Assembly (NCBI GenBank): GCA_026702615.1
Contig: JAPPBY010000005.1
Location: 1 to 64,000, forward strand
From: Chloroflexota bacterium
Lineage (GTDB): Bacteria > Chloroflexota > Dehalococcoidia > Tepidiformales > Tepidiformaceae
Reading direction: 5' to 3'
Length of the DNA stretch: 64,000 bases
The position numbers were made by a program, and so were the translations under genes. The notes under the pieces were generated by a model. The model had not been told where the DNA came from. It did not search any database and worked only from the letters and a program-made list of their open reading frames with translations. Shown piece by piece: positions 15,015 to 24,367 of the stretch (position 1 is the first letter of the stretch; each line of letters starts with the position of its first letter).

Positions 15015-17446
15015 CGCGAGCGCGCGTACTTCTTGACCGGCGTCAGCACGATCGGCGTGAGCTCGTCCGCGCCGTAGGAGGTGCGCTGGCGCTCCTCCGG
15101 CGGCGTGCCGTACGTCGTCGTGCGCTGCCGGGGCAGCCGCCCGATGCTCGTGATGAGCTCGTCCATCGCCTCGGGGGGCATCTCCTGCCCGTGGCTCGCG
15201 CCAGCCGCCCGGCTGATGCTCTCGTTCATGAGCGTGCCGCCCATGTCGTTCGCGCCGGCGAGAAGCGCCGCCTTCGACCCCTCGACCCCCATCTTCACCC
15301 ACGACACCTGGATGTTGGGGATGAGCGGGTGCAGTGCCAGCCGCGAGACGGCGTGCATCAGGATCGCCTCGCGCCAGGTCGGGCCCTTGCGCGCGCGGCC
15401 CTTCAGGTAGATAGGCGCCTCCATGTGTACGAACGGCAGCGGCACGAACTCGCTGATGCCGCCCGTGCGAGCCTGCAGCTCACGCAGGCGCAGCAGGTGT
15501 CGCGCCCAGGAGACCGGCCCGTCGATGTGCCCGTACATGACCGTCGAGGTGGTCGTAAAGCCGACCTCGTGCGCGGCTCCGACAACCTCGAGCCACTGGT
15601 CCGTGCTGAGCTTGTCGGGACAGAGCGTGTCGCGGACCTCATCGTCGAGGATCTCGGCGGCGGTACCGGGGAGCGTCCCCAGCCCCGAGTCCCGCAGTCG
15701 CCCCAGGAACTCCTTCACCGGGATGCCGAGCGTCTCCGCGCCCTGATGCACCTCCAGTGGGGAGAAGGCGTGGACGTGCATGTCCGGCAGGGCGTCCTTC
15801 ACCGCTTCGCAGATCTGCAGGTAGGTCTCGCCCGTGTAGTCGGGGTGAATCCCGCCCTGCATGCAGACCTCGGTGGCGCCGCGGTCCCACGCCTCGCGGG
15901 CGCGCCGAACCACCTCGTCGAGTCCGAGGTCGTAGGGCTTGCCCCGCAGGTTCTCGCTGAGCTTCCCCTTCGAGAACGCGCAGAACTGGCACTTGAAGTA
16001 GCAGATGTTCGTGTAGTTGATGTTGCGGTTGACGACGTACCGGACGATGTCGCCCGAGACCTCGGCGCGGAGCTCATTCGCGGCGGCGCAGACGTAGTCG
16101 AACTCCGGCCCGCGCACCTCAAACAGCCGCGCGATCTCCCCCTCCTCCAGCTCCTCCCCCCGCTGCGCCTTCGCGACCAACGCCGGCACGGGTGAGTGCG
16201 GGGGCATCGTGGCAGGCTCTTCCCGCGGGAAGGTGTAACCGGGCGGCGGCTCCAGAACGGCGCCCGGCGCCCACTCGCCCTCGCGCGCGAAGCCGTCGGC
16301 GTCCATCGAACGCAGCACCTGCGTCGCCATCTTCTTGCTCTGCCAGCGGTCGTTGTCGCGTGCGTAGCTCGGGTAGACCGCGAGCCGCTCTGCCAGGTGG
16401 TGGCCGGCCGCCTCCGTCTGCCGCCGCAGCTCGTCGAGCTGGGGCCACGGCGCCTCCGGGTTCACGTGGTCGATCGTGAGCGGCGAGACGCCTCCCCAGT
16501 CGCTCAGGCCCGCTGCCACGAGCTTCCCGTAGGACTCCGGCATCAGGTTCGGGGGCGCCTGCACGCCGATCTCCGGCCCGAACAGGATGCGCGCCATCGC
16601 AAGCGTCCACAGCAGGTCGTCGAAGTCCGGCTCGGGCGCATTCGCCATCTTCGTGTCGGGCTTGGCCCGGAAGTTCTGGATGATTAGTTCCTGGATGTGC
16701 CCGTGCGCCTCGTGCACGTCGCGCAGGGCCAGCAGCGACTCGATCCGCTCCAGCCGCGTCTCCCCGATCCCGATCAGGATGCCCGAGGTGAACGGCACCT
16801 GGAGCTCGCCCGCGAGCCGCATCGTCTCGATGCGCGCTTCCGGATCCTTGTCCGGGGAGCCGTAGTGGACCTGCCCCTTCTGGAGCAGCCGCGGGGAGAT
16901 GCTCTCCAGCATGATCCCCTGCGAAACGGAGACGTCCCGCAGCAGGGCAATGTCCTCCCGCGTCATGACGCCCGGGTTGGCGTGCGGCAGCAGCCCCGTC
17001 TCCTCCGCCACGATCCCGGCGACTTCGGCGAGGTACGAGATGGTCGTCTCGTGTCCGAGCGCGGCCAGCTCCTCGCGCGCCACCTTGTAGCGCAGCTCGG
17101 GCTTGTCCCCGAGCGTGAAGAGCGCCTCCGTGCAGCCCGCCGCCGCCCCGGCGCGCGCGATCTCCAGCACCTCATCGATGCTCATGTAGGCGCGCTCGCC
17201 GCGCTTGGGGGGCTGGGCGAAGGTGCAGTAGTGGCAGACGTCGCGGCAGAGCTTGGTCAGCGGAATGAAGATGTTGCGCGAGTACGAGATGACGTGGTCG
17301 TGGGCCTGATCGCGAAGGGCGCCGGCCGCCGCCGTCAGGGCGGCAAGGTCCGTCTCGGAGGCAAGGGCGAGAGCCTCGTCGTGGGTGGGGCTCACGCCAG
17401 CCAGCGCTCGCGCCAGCACAGCCTCGGTCGTTTCGCGCATTCGCAC
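15011..17446 (-). CDS. cofGH: FO synthase, fused CofG-CofH (7,8-didemethyl-8-hydroxy-5-deazariboflavin synthase)
   Basis: 811 aa, two radical-SAM modules. The N-terminal CofG half has the cluster motif C67RDVC71HYC74 and LPHANPGVM and GILIGIGE segments. The C-terminal CofH half has C482YFKC486QFC489 and the MQGGIHPDYTG and FSPLEV motifs. CofH joins 5-amino-6-ribitylaminouracil with tyrosine; CofG closes the deazaflavin ring to give FO, the chromophore of F420. Fusion in this order is known from actinobacterial FbiC and occurs in other F420-making bacteria. Both cysteine triads are intact. No cofC, cofD or cofE is in the window. It is divergent from an HxlR regulator. Confidence 0.96.
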   Translation of the reverse strand: MRMRETTEAVLARALAGVSPTHDEALALASETDLAALTAAAGALRDQAHDHVISYSRNIFIPLTKLCRDVCHYCTFAQPPKRGERAYMSIDEVLEIARAGAAAGCTEALFTLGDKPELRYKVAREELAALGHETTISYLAEVAGIVAEETGLLPHANPGVMTREDIALLRDVSVSQGIMLESISPRLLQKGQVHYGSPDKDPEARIETMRLAGELQVPFTSGILIGIGETRLERIESLLALRDVHEAHGHIQELIIQNFRAKPDTKMANAPEPDFDDLLWTLAMARILFGPEIGVQAPPNLMPESYGKLVAAGLSDWGGVSPLTIDHVNPEAPWPQLDELRRQTEAAGHHLAERLAVYPSYARDNDRWQSKKMATQVLRSMDADGFAREGEWAPGAVLEPPPGYTFPREEPATMPPHSPVPALVAKAQRGEELEEGEIARLFEVRGPEFDYVCAAANELRAEVSGDIVRYVVNRNINYTNICYFKCQFCAFSKGKLSENLRGKPYDLGLDEVVRRAREAWDRGATEVCMQGGIHPDYTGETYLQICEAVKDALPDMHVHAFSPLEVHQGAETLGIPVKEFLGRLRDSGLGTLPGTAAEILDDEVRDTLCPDKLSTDQWLEVVGAAHEVGFTTTSTVMYGHIDGPVSWARHLLRLRELQARTGGISEFVPLPFVHMEAPIYLKGRARKGPTWREAILMHAVSRLALHPLIPNIQVSWVKMGVEGSKAALLAGANDMGGTLMNESISRAAGASHGQEMPPEAMDELITSIGRLPRQRTTTYGTPPEERQRTSYGADELTPIVLTPVKKYARSR

Positions 17447-17481
17447 TCCGGGGCCCGCTCATCGACCCGGGCCGGAGCCCG

Positions 17482-17514
17482 ATAGTACAATACGACTCGG
17501 TAGCTCGTCACAAC
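17482..17514. promoter_or_regulatory. Divergent promoter region of cofGH and the HxlR regulator
   Basis: The 82-bp gap holds TACAAT (17486-17491, plus strand, five of six -10 bases) for the regulator gene. On the minus strand TATTGT or TACTAT over the same bases, with TTGTGA (17514-17509) upstream, could serve cofGH. The overlapping elements suggest shared control. Spacing is not ideal. Confidence 0.35.
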
Positions 17515-17528
17515 TTACTGGAGCCCGC

Positions 17529-17951
17529 ATGACCTCGCGAAGCGTCCGCTGCCCCGTCGCCTCCACCCTCGATCTCGTGGGCGATCGCTGGACGCTCCTG
17601 ATCGTCCGCGACCTGCTCAAGGGAGATGCGCGCTTTACCGATCTGCGCCGCTCCGTCGAGGGCATCACGGGCAGCGTCCTCTCCTCCCGCCTCAAGCTGC
17701 TTGAGAGCGAGGGGCTGGTCGAACGCCGCCTCTACAGCGACCACCCGCCCCGCGCGGAGTATCTCCTCACGGCCAAGGGCCACTCGCTCGGCGTCGTGGT
17801 GGGCGCGCTCGCAAGCTGGGGCGAACGCCACACGGACCACGACCTCAGCATCGTCGACCACCGCTGCGGGCACGGCGTGGATGTGGTCTACCACTGCCCC
17901 ACCTGCGACCGCTCCGCCCCCCGCTCGCGGATCCGGATCGTGCCCGCCTGA
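17529..17951 (+). CDS. HxlR-family winged-helix regulator with C-terminal Cys cluster
   Basis: 140 aa, ATG with TGGAG upstream. MarR-like HxlR domain: RCPVASTLDLVGDRWTLLIVRDLLKGDARFTDLRR, then ITGSVLSSRLKLLESEGLVERR and the wing YLLTAKG. Cys8 sits where HxlR proteins such as YodB or HypR carry a redox-sensing Cys. An extra C-terminal tail has C113, H115, H122, C123 and C126 (HRCGHGVDVVYHCPTC), which looks like a small metal-binding ribbon. The divergent neighbour is FO synthase, so control of F420 synthesis by redox or an electrophile is an inference. Confidence 0.88.
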   Translation: MTSRSVRCPVASTLDLVGDRWTLLIVRDLLKGDARFTDLRRSVEGITGSVLSSRLKLLESEGLVERRLYSDHPPRAEYLLTAKGHSLGVVVGALASWGERHTDHDLSIVDHRCGHGVDVVYHCPTCDRSAPRSRIRIVPA

Positions 17952-18035
17952 GCGGTCTCGGGGTTTGCCCCGCCTTACCCCTGCCCCGTATCCTCACTGT
18001 TTGGGAAAGTCCCCACCTCGATCGGGAGTGAGCGC

Positions 18036-18659
18036 GTGCACACCATCGGCCTGACTGGCGGCATCGCCAGCGGGAAATCGACCGTCACGGAGTTTTTCCG
18101 TGAGCAGGGCGTTCCCGTTATCGACGCCGACATCCTTGGTCACCGGACCTACGAGCCTGGCACCGGCACCTTCGCCGCCGTCGTTGCCGCCTTCGGCGAC
18201 GATCTGGTTGCGGAGGATGGCACCATCGACCGGCGGGTGCTCGGCGGCAAGGTCTTCGGCAAGCCCGAGATGATGACCCGGCTCACGGACATCGTCTGGC
18301 CCGGAATCCGCGCCCTCGCCTCCGAGGAGCTGTCCCAGCTCGAGGTGGCGGGTACGCGCATCGCCGTGCTCGAGGCGGCCGTCCTTCTGGAGGCCGGCTG
18401 GGAGGACATGGTCGACGAGATCTGGGTCACCACCGTCGAAGCGGACGGCGCTGTGGCCCGGCTCGCAGAGCGCAACGGCCTCGACGAGGCTGCAGCCCGC
18501 GCCCGCATCGATTCGCAGCTCTCCAACGAGGAGCGGATCGCCGTGGCGGACGTGGTCATCGAGAACAACGGCACGCGTGAGGAACTCGCGGACAGCATCC
18601 GCGGCGCCTGGGAGGCGCTCCGCACGCGCACCGGCACAGAGAGGCAGACGATTGGCTGA
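18036..18659 (+). CDS. coaE: Dephospho-CoA kinase
   Basis: 207 aa from GTG 18036 with CGGGAG upstream. P-loop [12 protein letters not shown] at residues 5-16, then VIDADILGH with the substrate-binding Asp, and the [17 protein letters not shown] lid segment; the C-terminal [14 protein letters not shown] is typical. It adds the 3'-phosphate to dephospho-CoA in the last step of CoA synthesis. All key motifs are present and length is standard. The following AAA+ gene starts inside its last codons, so this housekeeping enzyme heads the AAA+/VWA operon. Confidence 0.95.
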   Translation: MHTIGLTGGIASGKSTVTEFFREQGVPVIDADILGHRTYEPGTGTFAAVVAAFGDDLVAEDGTIDRRVLGGKVFGKPEMMTRLTDIVWPGIRALASEELSQLEVAGTRIAVLEAAVLLEAGWEDMVDEIWVTTVEADGAVARLAERNGLDEAAARARIDSQLSNEERIAVADVVIENNGTREELADSIRGAWEALRTRTGTERQTIG

Positions 18660-19560
18660 AGCACCCACAACCACCGAAGTTATGGCCCCCGGCGGGCTCG
18701 TGCTCGCCGCGGAAGAGTTCACCGTCCGCGAAGAGCCGTACTACCTCCCCCTTGGGGACGAGATCGAGCTTTTCGAGGCGGCCTTCGAGCAGCGCATCCC
18801 CGTGCTGCTGAAGGGCCCCACCGGCTGCGGCAAGACCCGCTTCGTCGAGTACATGTCCTGGCGTCTCGGCAGGCCCATGACGCACATCTCCCAGGGTGGA
18901 GAAGCGCCACTCGACGACGAGGGCCCGCGCCCCTTCGTCACCGTCGCCTGCCACGAGGACCTCACCGCCAGCGACCTCGTTGGCCGCTACCTGCTCGATA
19001 CCGATGGCACGCGCTGGATCGACGGCCCCCTCACCCGCGCCGTCAAGACCGGCGCCATCTGCTACCTCGACGAGGTGGTCGAGGCCCGCAAGGACACCAC
19101 CGTCCTTATCCACCCCCTCACCGACTACCGCCGCCTGCTCCCCATCGAGAAGCTCGGCCAGGTCGTCGAGGCGGCGGATGGCTTCCTCCTCGTCATCTCC
19201 TACAACCCCGGCTATCAGAGCGCCCTCAAGGACCTCAAGCACTCGACCCGCCAGCGCTTCATCTCCGTCGAGTTCACCTACCCCACGCGTGAGCAGGAAG
19301 CGGAGATCATCTCGCACGAGTCGGGCGTCGACCTCGCCGTCTCCATCGAGCTCGCCAAGCTTGGCGAGAAGGTGCGCAACCTGAAGGAGCACGGCCTGAG
19401 CGAAGGCGTCAGCACGCGCCTCCTCATCTACGCCGGCCGCCTCATCGAGCGGGGCATCGAGCCGCGCCGCGCCGCCCAGGTGGGCGTCACCTGGGCGCTC
19501 ACGGACGACCTCGAGGTCCAGCGCAGCATCGAAGAGGTAGTGACATCGATCTTCGAGTGA
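18652..19560 (+). CDS. MoxR-type AAA+ ATPase, CbbQ/NirQ/NorQ family
   Basis: 302 aa from TTG 18652 with GAGAGG upstream, overlapping coaE by 8 nt; ATG 18682 is an alternative start. Walker A GPTGCGKT (55-62), Walker B ICYLDE (136-141), then [28 protein letters not shown], the CbbQ/NorQ sensor region. These ATPases work with a VWA partner to remodel metalloenzymes: CbbQO activates RuBisCO, NorQD matures nitric oxide reductase. The VWA partner is two genes downstream. No RuBisCO or nitric oxide reductase gene is in the window, so the client is unknown. Confidence 0.93.
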   Translation: MAEAPTTTEVMAPGGLVLAAEEFTVREEPYYLPLGDEIELFEAAFEQRIPVLLKGPTGCGKTRFVEYMSWRLGRPMTHISQGGEAPLDDEGPRPFVTVACHEDLTASDLVGRYLLDTDGTRWIDGPLTRAVKTGAICYLDEVVEARKDTTVLIHPLTDYRRLLPIEKLGQVVEAADGFLLVISYNPGYQSALKDLKHSTRQRFISVEFTYPTREQEAEIISHESGVDLAVSIELAKLGEKVRNLKEHGLSEGVSTRLLIYAGRLIERGIEPRRAAQVGVTWALTDDLEVQRSIEEVVTSIFE

Positions 19561-19627
19561 TCGCCATCGCTCCCCGCTCGGAGCACCCACGGAAGCGCGG
19601 GCCCCGATGTGCGTGCGAGGTGGCGGC

Positions 19628-20242
19628 GTGAGAATCGGCATCGTCTCCGACGTGCACGGCAACGTCGCCGGCCTGCAGGCGGCCCTCGACCGCATGGGGC
19701 CGATCGACGAGCTGCTCTGTGCGGGCGACACCGTCTACCAGTACCGCTGGTCGAACGAGACGGTCGAGCTGCTGCGTGAACGCGAGGCCCGCGTGGTCCT
19801 CGGCAACCACGACGAGATCATTCTTGGCCGCGACGGCGAGCGAGCCCGCTCGATGGAGCATGTGCGCGAGGATCTCGTCGAGTGGCTGCGCGAGCAGCCC
19901 TACTCGATCGACGCGGAAGTTGGCGGGAGGCGCTTCCTCATGGCGCACAGCTCGCCCTGGGGCGGCTGGGAGTACCACTACCCCCACGACCCCATCTGGC
20001 AGCGCACCGAAGCACTCGAGCACGACGTCGTCGTGACCGGCCACACCCACGTCCCTATGGCCACCCGCTTCGGCGATACCCTCGTCATCAACCCCGGCTC
20101 CGTTGGCGAAGCCCGCCACCCCGGGAACGACTACCGCCTCTCCTGCGCCGTCTGGGACACCGCAGGTGACGATGTCCACTTCTACGAGTACGGGGACCCG
20201 GCGCGGCCCTCGCGTGTGCTCACTTCGGGGGGTGCGTCGTGA
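19628..20242 (+). CDS. Metallophosphoesterase, YfcE/DR1281-like
   Basis: 204 aa from GTG 19628 with GAGG 7 nt upstream. Calcineurin-like phosphoesterase motifs are complete: SDVHGN (metal ligands), CAGDTV, GNHDE, HSSPWG and GHTHVPM, ending NPGSVGE.R. The set matches small bacterial phosphodiesterases that act on nucleotide or model phosphodiester substrates. It lies between the AAA+ ATPase and its VWA partner; the VWA start codon overlaps its stop by 4 nt. Co-expression suggests a link to the chaperone system, possibly dephosphorylating or regulating a client (inference). Confidence 0.9.
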   Translation: MRIGIVSDVHGNVAGLQAALDRMGPIDELLCAGDTVYQYRWSNETVELLREREARVVLGNHDEIILGRDGERARSMEHVREDLVEWLREQPYSIDAEVGGRRFLMAHSSPWGGWEYHYPHDPIWQRTEALEHDVVVTGHTHVPMATRFGDTLVINPGSVGEARHPGNDYRLSCAVWDTAGDDVHFYEYGDPARPSRVLTSGGAS

Positions 20243-23200
20243 GCATCGCCGGTGGGCTAATCGCCCGAAATCGCTCCCGCTTCGACGGGTTCCCCGAGCC
20301 TCTGCTGGAGTCCTACGAGAGCAGCCTGCGCGCGCTTGAACCGCGCCTCACCCCCACCCAGCTCGAGGCATGGTCCCGGGGCGGACTCGACCTCATGGCC
20401 ATCAGCCTGCGCTCCTGGGAATCCGCCGCCGAGTACTTCAAGGCCGGCCCCCAGCTCGCCGAGTCCACGCCCTGGGACACGTATGAGCAGCTCGCCCGCG
20501 AAGCCGGCGACCTCACGGAGCAGTCGGCGCCGCTGGCCGTGTCCTTCCTTCGCAGCGCCCCCGCCACGCTCACCCACATCGGCCCGAACCACCTCGCCCA
20601 GTGGGCCGACTTCGGTCGCCGCCTCTACAAGGGCAACTGGAAGAGCTCTTCCCTGGCCGCGCAGTTCTACGACGCCGGCCCCGACCTCTTCAGCACCATC
20701 CGCGTCAGTCACGCCGGACGCCTCGTCCTGTTCCTGGATGAGCTTGCCCGGCACTCCTACGAGCTCGCTGCCGCCTGCCTCACCTCCGCTCCCGAGGTGC
20801 TCGGGCGCCTCGAAGGCGGCGACCGCATGCCGTTCCTTACGTTCGGCGTCGAGCTGGCGCAAACGAGCTGGGCCGACTCCCGCCTCTACTTCGACCGCGG
20901 TGTGCCCCTCATCCAGCGTGTCCACGGCCCCGTGCGCGAGCGTTACCTGACCCTCGCCGCGCAGGTCGCCCGGGACCACAGCCGCTCCGTGTTCCAGTAC
21001 TTCGAGGATGCCGCCCACGCCCTCGGCGAGGTCGAGCCCGACGACCACGGCCCCGTCATCGAGCTCGCCGAGCAGCTCGCGCCCCATTCCGCTTACGCGG
21101 CCATGGACTTCATCAGCAACGCCCCCGAGGTGCTGGAGAAGGTCCACATCGACGAGCTGGCCGCCTGGCAGAACCACGGCCTCGGCATCCTCGCCTCCAG
21201 CAAGGAGGGCGGCGAGGCCTACTTCCGCCTCCAGTCCAGCCGCGGCGAGGAAGTCCTCGACACCCTCTCGGCTCGCGTCGAGCTTTCCAAGGTCGGAGAC
21301 GTGCTCCGCCTCTACGCCAAGGCGCTCACCGGCAGGAACATCAGCATCCACGCCGCCGCCGTGCTCGCGGAAAAGGGCATCGGCTGGGTCGACGAGGAGC
21401 GCGCGAGCACGGACGGCACGACCATCTACCTGCCCGAGGTGATGGAGCTCTACCGCGAGAAAGATGAGAACTTCGCCGCCGTGAAGGTCTTCACGACGCA
21501 CCAGGCGGCGCGCCTCGAGTTCGGGAGCTTCACCTTCAGCTTCGACCGCCCCTCGACGCTCTTCGAGGATTTGCGCCCCACCATTCAGGAAGCGCCGGGC
21601 GCGAATCCGACGACTGAGATCGAGCGCTTCTTCGACTTGTTCCCCGACCGCACGCTCGCGAGCGACATCCACAAGATTGCCGAGGGGACGCGCATCGACT
21701 CGGCCATCACGCGCAACTACGCCGGCATCCGCCGGGCTCTCACGCGCATGCAGCGCGAGGAGCTCGCTCGCCGCCCCGAAGTGAGCGAGCTCCCGCTCCG
21801 GCAGGCCTTCGTCGAGAACCTCGTGCGTGTCAGCCTCGACGGCACCGACGCCTTGCGCTGGCCCGCCGCCCAGCAGGACGCCATGTCGAACGGCATCTCC
21901 GTGCTCCAGCGCCTCAGTGAGGAGAGCGCGAGCGTCGAGGACACGGCCGAGGCCACGCTGCGCCTCTACCAGCTCGCCATGAGCATCAAGAACGAGCGCG
22001 AAGAAGGCGAAGAGGAGTGGGACTCCCTGCCCGACATGGACCAGGAGTCGCTCCAGCTCGACATGAGCGACCTCGGCGGTGAGGGCGCGGCCATGGAAAT
22101 GGGCGAGGCCCAGGAGGGCGACGTCGAATACGAGAGCCCCCAGGACATCGACTTCCGCGGCGACTTCAAGCCCGAGCTGGTGCAGCTCCTCATGAAGCTC
22201 CGCGACGACGCCGAGCTGGGCGACGCCGGTCAGATCTCGCCCGACCAGCTCACCGAGGAGCAGCTCAAGGAGCTCCTGGAGAAGAGCGCCGAGATCGACC
22301 TCGACACCCTTCTTGAAGGCGACCTCCAGAACACGACCGGCATGTTCCTCTCCAACCTCCTGAAGGAGGCCGGCACCCCCACTCTCGATAGCGACGCCCA
22401 GTCCGACCAGCCCCTGAGCGACCTCAGCACGGGCGGCGAGGAGGGCGAGGAGCCGCTCGCCCCCATCGTCACCACCTACTACTACGACGAGTGGGATTTC
22501 CGCGCGCAGGACTACAAGCCCCGCTGGTGCGCCGTGAAGGAGGCCGACCTGGAGGAAGGCGAGGATGACTTCTACGAGGACACCCTCAAGGAGTACGCCG
22601 CCCTCGTCGCCCAGACGCGCAAGCAGTTCGAGCTGATGAAGCCCGAGCTCTTCCGCAAGATCAAGAAGCTCTCCGATGGCGAGGATATCGAGCTCGACCC
22701 CGCCATCGAGTGGATGATCGACATCCGCACCGGCGTCAGCCCCTCCGACAAGGTGTACTGGCGCCGCAACAAGGTCGACCGCGACGTCGCCATCGCCTTC
22801 CTGCTCGACATGTCCGCCTCCACGGACGAGGAGATCGCGCGCCGCGACCAGCAGTACGACGACTCCGACGACGACCCCCGCAAGTACCTCAGCTGGTGGG
22901 TCACCAAGCGCCGCCAGGAGCTCGCCGCCCCGCCCAAGCGCATCATCGACCTCGAGAAGGAGGCGACCGTCCTCCTCATCACCGCGCTCGAGACGATCGG
23001 CGACGACTACGGCATCTACGGGTTCAGCGGCTACGGGCGCGACAACGTTGAGTTCTACGTGCTCAAGGACTTCGACGAGCAATTCGGCGAGACCACCAAG
23101 AAGCGCATCGACAAGGTCACGCCCATCCGCTCGACGCGCATGGGCCCCGCCATCCGCCACGCCATCCACAAGCTCAGCGAGACTGACGCGAAGGTGCGCA

Positions 23201-23463
23201 TCCTCGTCCTCCTCAGCGACGGCCGCCCCCAGGACCACGGCTACGGGCGCGACCGCACCGAGAAGGAATACGCCATCCACGACACCAAGCAGGCCCTCAA
23301 CGAGGCCAAGCGCGAGGGCATCACGCCCTTCGCCCTCACCGTCGACCGCGCCGGCCACGACTACCTGAAGACGATGTGCGAAGACATGGGCTACGAGGTC
23401 GTCGGCGACATCGAATCCCTGCCGCGCCGCCTGCCGGCCCTCTACCGGAGCCTCACGGAGTGA
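20239..23463 (+). CDS. Large VWA-domain protein, NorD/CbbO-like, with N-terminal helical repeats
   Basis: 1074 aa from GTG 20239, coupled by a GTGA overlap. Residues about 30-360 contain about seven degenerate helical repeats of about 40 residues with an xW..G..LA..S...A..YF...P..L pattern. A middle region (380-620) is helical. An acidic low-complexity stretch (580-760) follows. The C-terminal VWA domain (845-1060) has the MIDAS motif D857MSAS and later LLSDGRPQDHGYGRD, as in NorD, with AKREGITPFALTVD after it. It should partner the CbbQ-type ATPase. The length is well above a usual NorD or CbbO because of the repeats. Confidence 0.9.
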   Translation: MSIAGGLIARNRSRFDGFPEPLLESYESSLRALEPRLTPTQLEAWSRGGLDLMAISLRSWESAAEYFKAGPQLAESTPWDTYEQLAREAGDLTEQSAPLAVSFLRSAPATLTHIGPNHLAQWADFGRRLYKGNWKSSSLAAQFYDAGPDLFSTIRVSHAGRLVLFLDELARHSYELAAACLTSAPEVLGRLEGGDRMPFLTFGVELAQTSWADSRLYFDRGVPLIQRVHGPVRERYLTLAAQVARDHSRSVFQYFEDAAHALGEVEPDDHGPVIELAEQLAPHSAYAAMDFISNAPEVLEKVHIDELAAWQNHGLGILASSKEGGEAYFRLQSSRGEEVLDTLSARVELSKVGDVLRLYAKALTGRNISIHAAAVLAEKGIGWVDEERASTDGTTIYLPEVMELYREKDENFAAVKVFTTHQAARLEFGSFTFSFDRPSTLFEDLRPTIQEAPGANPTTEIERFFDLFPDRTLASDIHKIAEGTRIDSAITRNYAGIRRALTRMQREELARRPEVSELPLRQAFVENLVRVSLDGTDALRWPAAQQDAMSNGISVLQRLSEESASVEDTAEATLRLYQLAMSIKNEREEGEEEWDSLPDMDQESLQLDMSDLGGEGAAMEMGEAQEGDVEYESPQDIDFRGDFKPELVQLLMKLRDDAELGDAGQISPDQLTEEQLKELLEKSAEIDLDTLLEGDLQNTTGMFLSNLLKEAGTPTLDSDAQSDQPLSDLSTGGEEGEEPLAPIVTTYYYDEWDFRAQDYKPRWCAVKEADLEEGEDDFYEDTLKEYAALVAQTRKQFELMKPELFRKIKKLSDGEDIELDPAIEWMIDIRTGVSPSDKVYWRRNKVDRDVAIAFLLDMSASTDEEIARRDQQYDDSDDDPRKYLSWWVTKRRQELAAPPKRIIDLEKEATVLLITALETIGDDYGIYGFSGYGRDNVEFYVLKDFDEQFGETTKKRIDKVTPIRSTRMGPAIRHAIHKLSETDAKVRILVLLSDGRPQDHGYGRDRTEKEYAIHDTKQALNEAKREGITPFALTVDRAGHDYLKTMCEDMGYEVVGDIESLPRRLPALYRSLTE

Positions 23464-24107
23464 CCCTGCTCCTGGTCCGGCACGGTGAGTCCGAAGGCAA
23501 CGTCGAGGGCCTCATCCAGGGCCAGCTCGACAAGCCCCTGACCGACCTCGGCCATGTGCAGGCGAAAGCCGTCGCCGAGCGACTCAGCGCCGACGGCGGA
23601 GCCGACCGCATCGTCACCAGCCCCCTTGCCCGTGCCCTCCAGACTGCCGAGGCCATCGGCTCCGCCCTCGGCCTGCCCGTAACGACCGACGACCGCCTGA
23701 TGGAGTACGACTTCGGCGAGCTCAGCGGGCTCACCGGGGCCGAGGTGGCTGAGCGCTACCCGGGCTGGTCCTGGCTGGTCGACCGGGGCGACACGCCGCG
23801 GGAAGTTCTCCCCGGCGAGGAGGGATGGCCCAGCTTCGACGCACGAATCGCGGAAGCCTTCGCCGACCTCATGGCGCTCGAAGGCCAGACGGTTGTGGTG
23901 ACCCATGGTGGCGCCATCATGGCGGCAATGAACGCCGTCATGCGCATGCACGGCGCCACCAAGGCCGACGCACGCCGCGTGCGCTTCCCCATGAAGAACT
24001 GCGGCATCACCGAACTCGACCGCGACCCGGAGGGGCGCCTGATCGTGCTCCGCCACAACGACGCATGCCACCTGCCTGCCGACACGGCGTCGGTCGGGAG
24101 CTCCTAG
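23460..24107 (+). CDS. Histidine phosphatase family protein (phosphoglycerate mutase-like)
   Basis: 215 aa from GTG 23460, overlapping the VWA stop by 4 nt. Catalytic VRHGESEGN near the N-terminus supplies the phospho-His; SPLARALQTAEAI and VVTHGG follow at the expected places, and the acid residue sits in LMEYDFGELSG. Length and motifs match cobC/GpmB-like broad phosphatases rather than a true glycolytic mutase. It is the last gene of the coaE-AAA-VWA operon; its stop shares a CTAG with the convergent purS stop. Confidence 0.9.
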   Translation: MTLLLVRHGESEGNVEGLIQGQLDKPLTDLGHVQAKAVAERLSADGGADRIVTSPLARALQTAEAIGSALGLPVTTDDRLMEYDFGELSGLTGAEVAERYPGWSWLVDRGDTPREVLPGEEGWPSFDARIAEAFADLMALEGQTVVVTHGGAIMAAMNAVMRMHGATKADARRVRFPMKNCGITELDRDPEGRLIVLRHNDACHLPADTASVGSS

Positions 24108-24367
24108 GCCGGTTCCTCTTCCGCGACCTCGCAGTGGTACCGCTCGATGACCGGGTTTGCGAGCAGCCGTGTGCACATGTCCTCGGCCAGCGACTGCGCC
24201 TCGTCGGCGCTCGCCGCCTCGATCGCGACCTCGAACAGCTTGCCCGAGCGCACGCCCGCCACGCCCGCGAACCCGAGGTTGTGCAGCGCCGAGGCGATCG
24301 TGAGCCCCTCGGGGTCGTTCACTGTCGGCTTCAGCGTTACCGCGATCGAAGCGAGGAAGCGGCTCAC
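24104..24367 (-). CDS. purS: Phosphoribosylformylglycinamidine synthase subunit PurS
   Basis: 87 aa from GTG 24367. The short alpha/beta protein has the PurS pattern: IAVTLKPTVNDPEGLTIASALHNLGF, then V..VRSGKLFEVAIEA and a final LLANPVIERYHCEV. PurS bridges PurL and PurQ in the FGAM synthase complex of purine synthesis. It overlaps the purC end by 4 nt and is last in the purB-purC-purS operon. purQ and purL are not downstream, since the next gene is convergent. Confidence 0.93.
   Translation of the reverse strand: MSRFLASIAVTLKPTVNDPEGLTIASALHNLGFAGVAGVRSGKLFEVAIEAASADEAQSLAEDMCTRLLANPVIERYHCEVAEEEPA

Noticed and set aside
13722-15302. Extended 526-aa form of the rhodanese gene
   Set aside because: Residues upstream of VATKDP are antisense to the methyltransferase and cofGH region and show no family similarity; GTG 14075 has a ribosome site.
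20257-23358. 1033-aa open frame on the minus strand opposite the VWA gene
   Set aside because: A composition-driven shadow of a strongly supported gene with VWA and MIDAS motifs on the plus strand.
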